From Metopolophium dirhodum (Eukaryota > Arthropoda > Insecta > Hemiptera > Aphididae): 64,000 nt of DNA. The notes below the pieces were generated by a model. The model was not told where the DNA came from. It searched no databases and saw only the letters and a program-made list of their open reading frames with translations. Location: assembly GCF_019925205.1 (NCBI RefSeq), contig NC_083562.1, positions 4,650,001 through 4,714,000 on the forward strand. The letters are read 5' to 3'. This document shows, one piece after another, positions 63,133-64,000 of the stretch (within the stretch, counting starts at the first letter, position 1; each line of letters begins with the position of its first letter). A program made the translations under genes and the position numbers.

Positions 63133-64000
63133 GTAATTTTAATTATGTTAATTATTTCAAAATCATTATTATTATTATAATATATATAGTGAAACTATCA
63201 TATAACAAACTTCCATTTTAAAAAAATTCTATTTAAAAGGACGCATGTGTTGTCACAAGTCTTACAAGTGCGTAACATAGTAAATTTTACACTCAGCAAA
63301 ACACATGTAGCTCCGTTAATTTAAAAATTAGAGTGAATTGACCTCTTATAAAATCTAAAGGTAAGATTATTATCTAGGCAACCACATCACATGGGCTTTT
63401 TAGTATATTTTAATTTTAAAGCGAGCTATGAGTATTTTAAGATGTATAAAAAATTTAAAATGTTACGCACTTGTAAGACGGAGACAACACATGCGGGTAT
63501 AACGTCCTCTTGACAAAATATTTTTGAGAACCAATTCAAATTAGACCCAAATTCTCTTTAACACACATTTTTTTTATGTTTAAAAATATTAACAATATAT
63601 GCGTTTGTTTGTCAGTTTTATTTTAATAAAATAGTTTTATATTTTAATTTTTAATAGTGTTATGAGTATGGCTTGGATTTATAATATGTAAATCCATATT
63701 TTTACAGTGATAATATATTTAATTTTGGCAAGTGATAAATTTGTAAATTGTAATAAAATGAGCCATACTTGATACCAAATAATTTTACATATTTCTCAAT
63801 AGTTCCATTTTTTCTTTAATCCATTAGCAAATCTATGTATCTATATTAAATAAATTGTAGATTTTTTAGCTTTTTATGATTTTCTACTGATCATACTGAG
63901 TGAACATAGTACTATATTTAGTTATTCATAAGAAATTCAGTTATGTATCTTAGTTTTAATTAAGCTTACCCACCTTTTATGTAATTAATATATAACTATG
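63133..64000 (+). other. Intron of the POM121-like gene, open to the right
   Basis: No further exon with flanking splice sites was found up to the window end. It contains the foldback MITE copy 2. Confidence 0.5.
63236..63511. mobile_element. Foldback MITE, copy 2
   Basis: The left arm AAAGGACGCATGTGTTGTC plus TCTTACAAGTGCGTAACAT pairs with the right arm ATGTTACGCACTTGTAAGA plus GACAACACATGCGGGTATAA and CGTCCTCTT. The middle (GTGAATTGAC, AAGATTATTATCTAGG, TTTAATTTTAAAGC) matches the centre of copy 1 at 8040-8453. It is noncoding. Confidence 0.8.

Noticed and set aside
1..64000. CRISPR arrays, operons, prophage or other prokaryotic systems
   Set aside because: No regularly spaced direct repeats and no compact gene clusters; the spliced genes show eukaryotic nuclear DNA.

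Overview
The window looks like nuclear DNA from an aphid or a close hemipteran. It is strongly AT-rich. Most introns in the first gene are only 55-100 bases with GT-AG ends. The palindrome TAGGTACCTA recurs in the noncoding DNA, and small inverted-repeat transposons and SINEs are frequent. The protein-coding content is clearly insect-like. The taxon is an inference; no marker here fixes the species.

Three protein genes can be supported, all on the + strand. (1) 1-15986: the 3' part of a Vps13 gene of the VPS13A/C type, a bridge-like lipid-transfer protein. I could join a partial exon plus 45 exons in one frame, giving about 2759 residues to the stop. The N-terminal exons lie left of the window. 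Its C-terminal ATG2_C-type segment is strongly diverged and the glycine-rich helices are gone, while the final PH-like domain is kept. (2) 37472-49262: a complete coding sequence in five exons (597 residues) for an A-type muscarinic acetylcholine receptor. Two short upstream ORFs sit in a GC-rich leader. A TATA-containing GC-rich stretch 20 kb upstream (17.4-18.6 kb) is a candidate distal promoter or noncoding first exon. (3) 60013 to beyond 63132: the first five exons of a gene whose basic, serine-rich product resembles the nucleoporin POM121. It runs off the right side.

The rest is intron and intergenic DNA with many mobile-element remains. These include a long-TIR DNA transposon (54.65-56.55 kb) with two degenerate relatives, and two copies of a CAGGGTGTAAC-type MITE. 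A foldback MITE family occurs at 8.0-8.5 and 63.2-63.5 kb. A TTAA-flanked MITE is present with a half copy elsewhere, as is a hAT-type MITE. A tRNA-headed SINE and a 5S-rRNA-headed SINE share one tail, and there is a LINE RNase H-end remnant. The few large introns of Vps13 hold such elements, while its other introns are near minimal size.

The three genes have unrelated roles (lipid transfer at membrane contacts, cholinergic signalling, probably nuclear pore). Nothing suggests that they work as a cluster. No prokaryotic-type system, CRISPR array or rRNA/tRNA gene was found.
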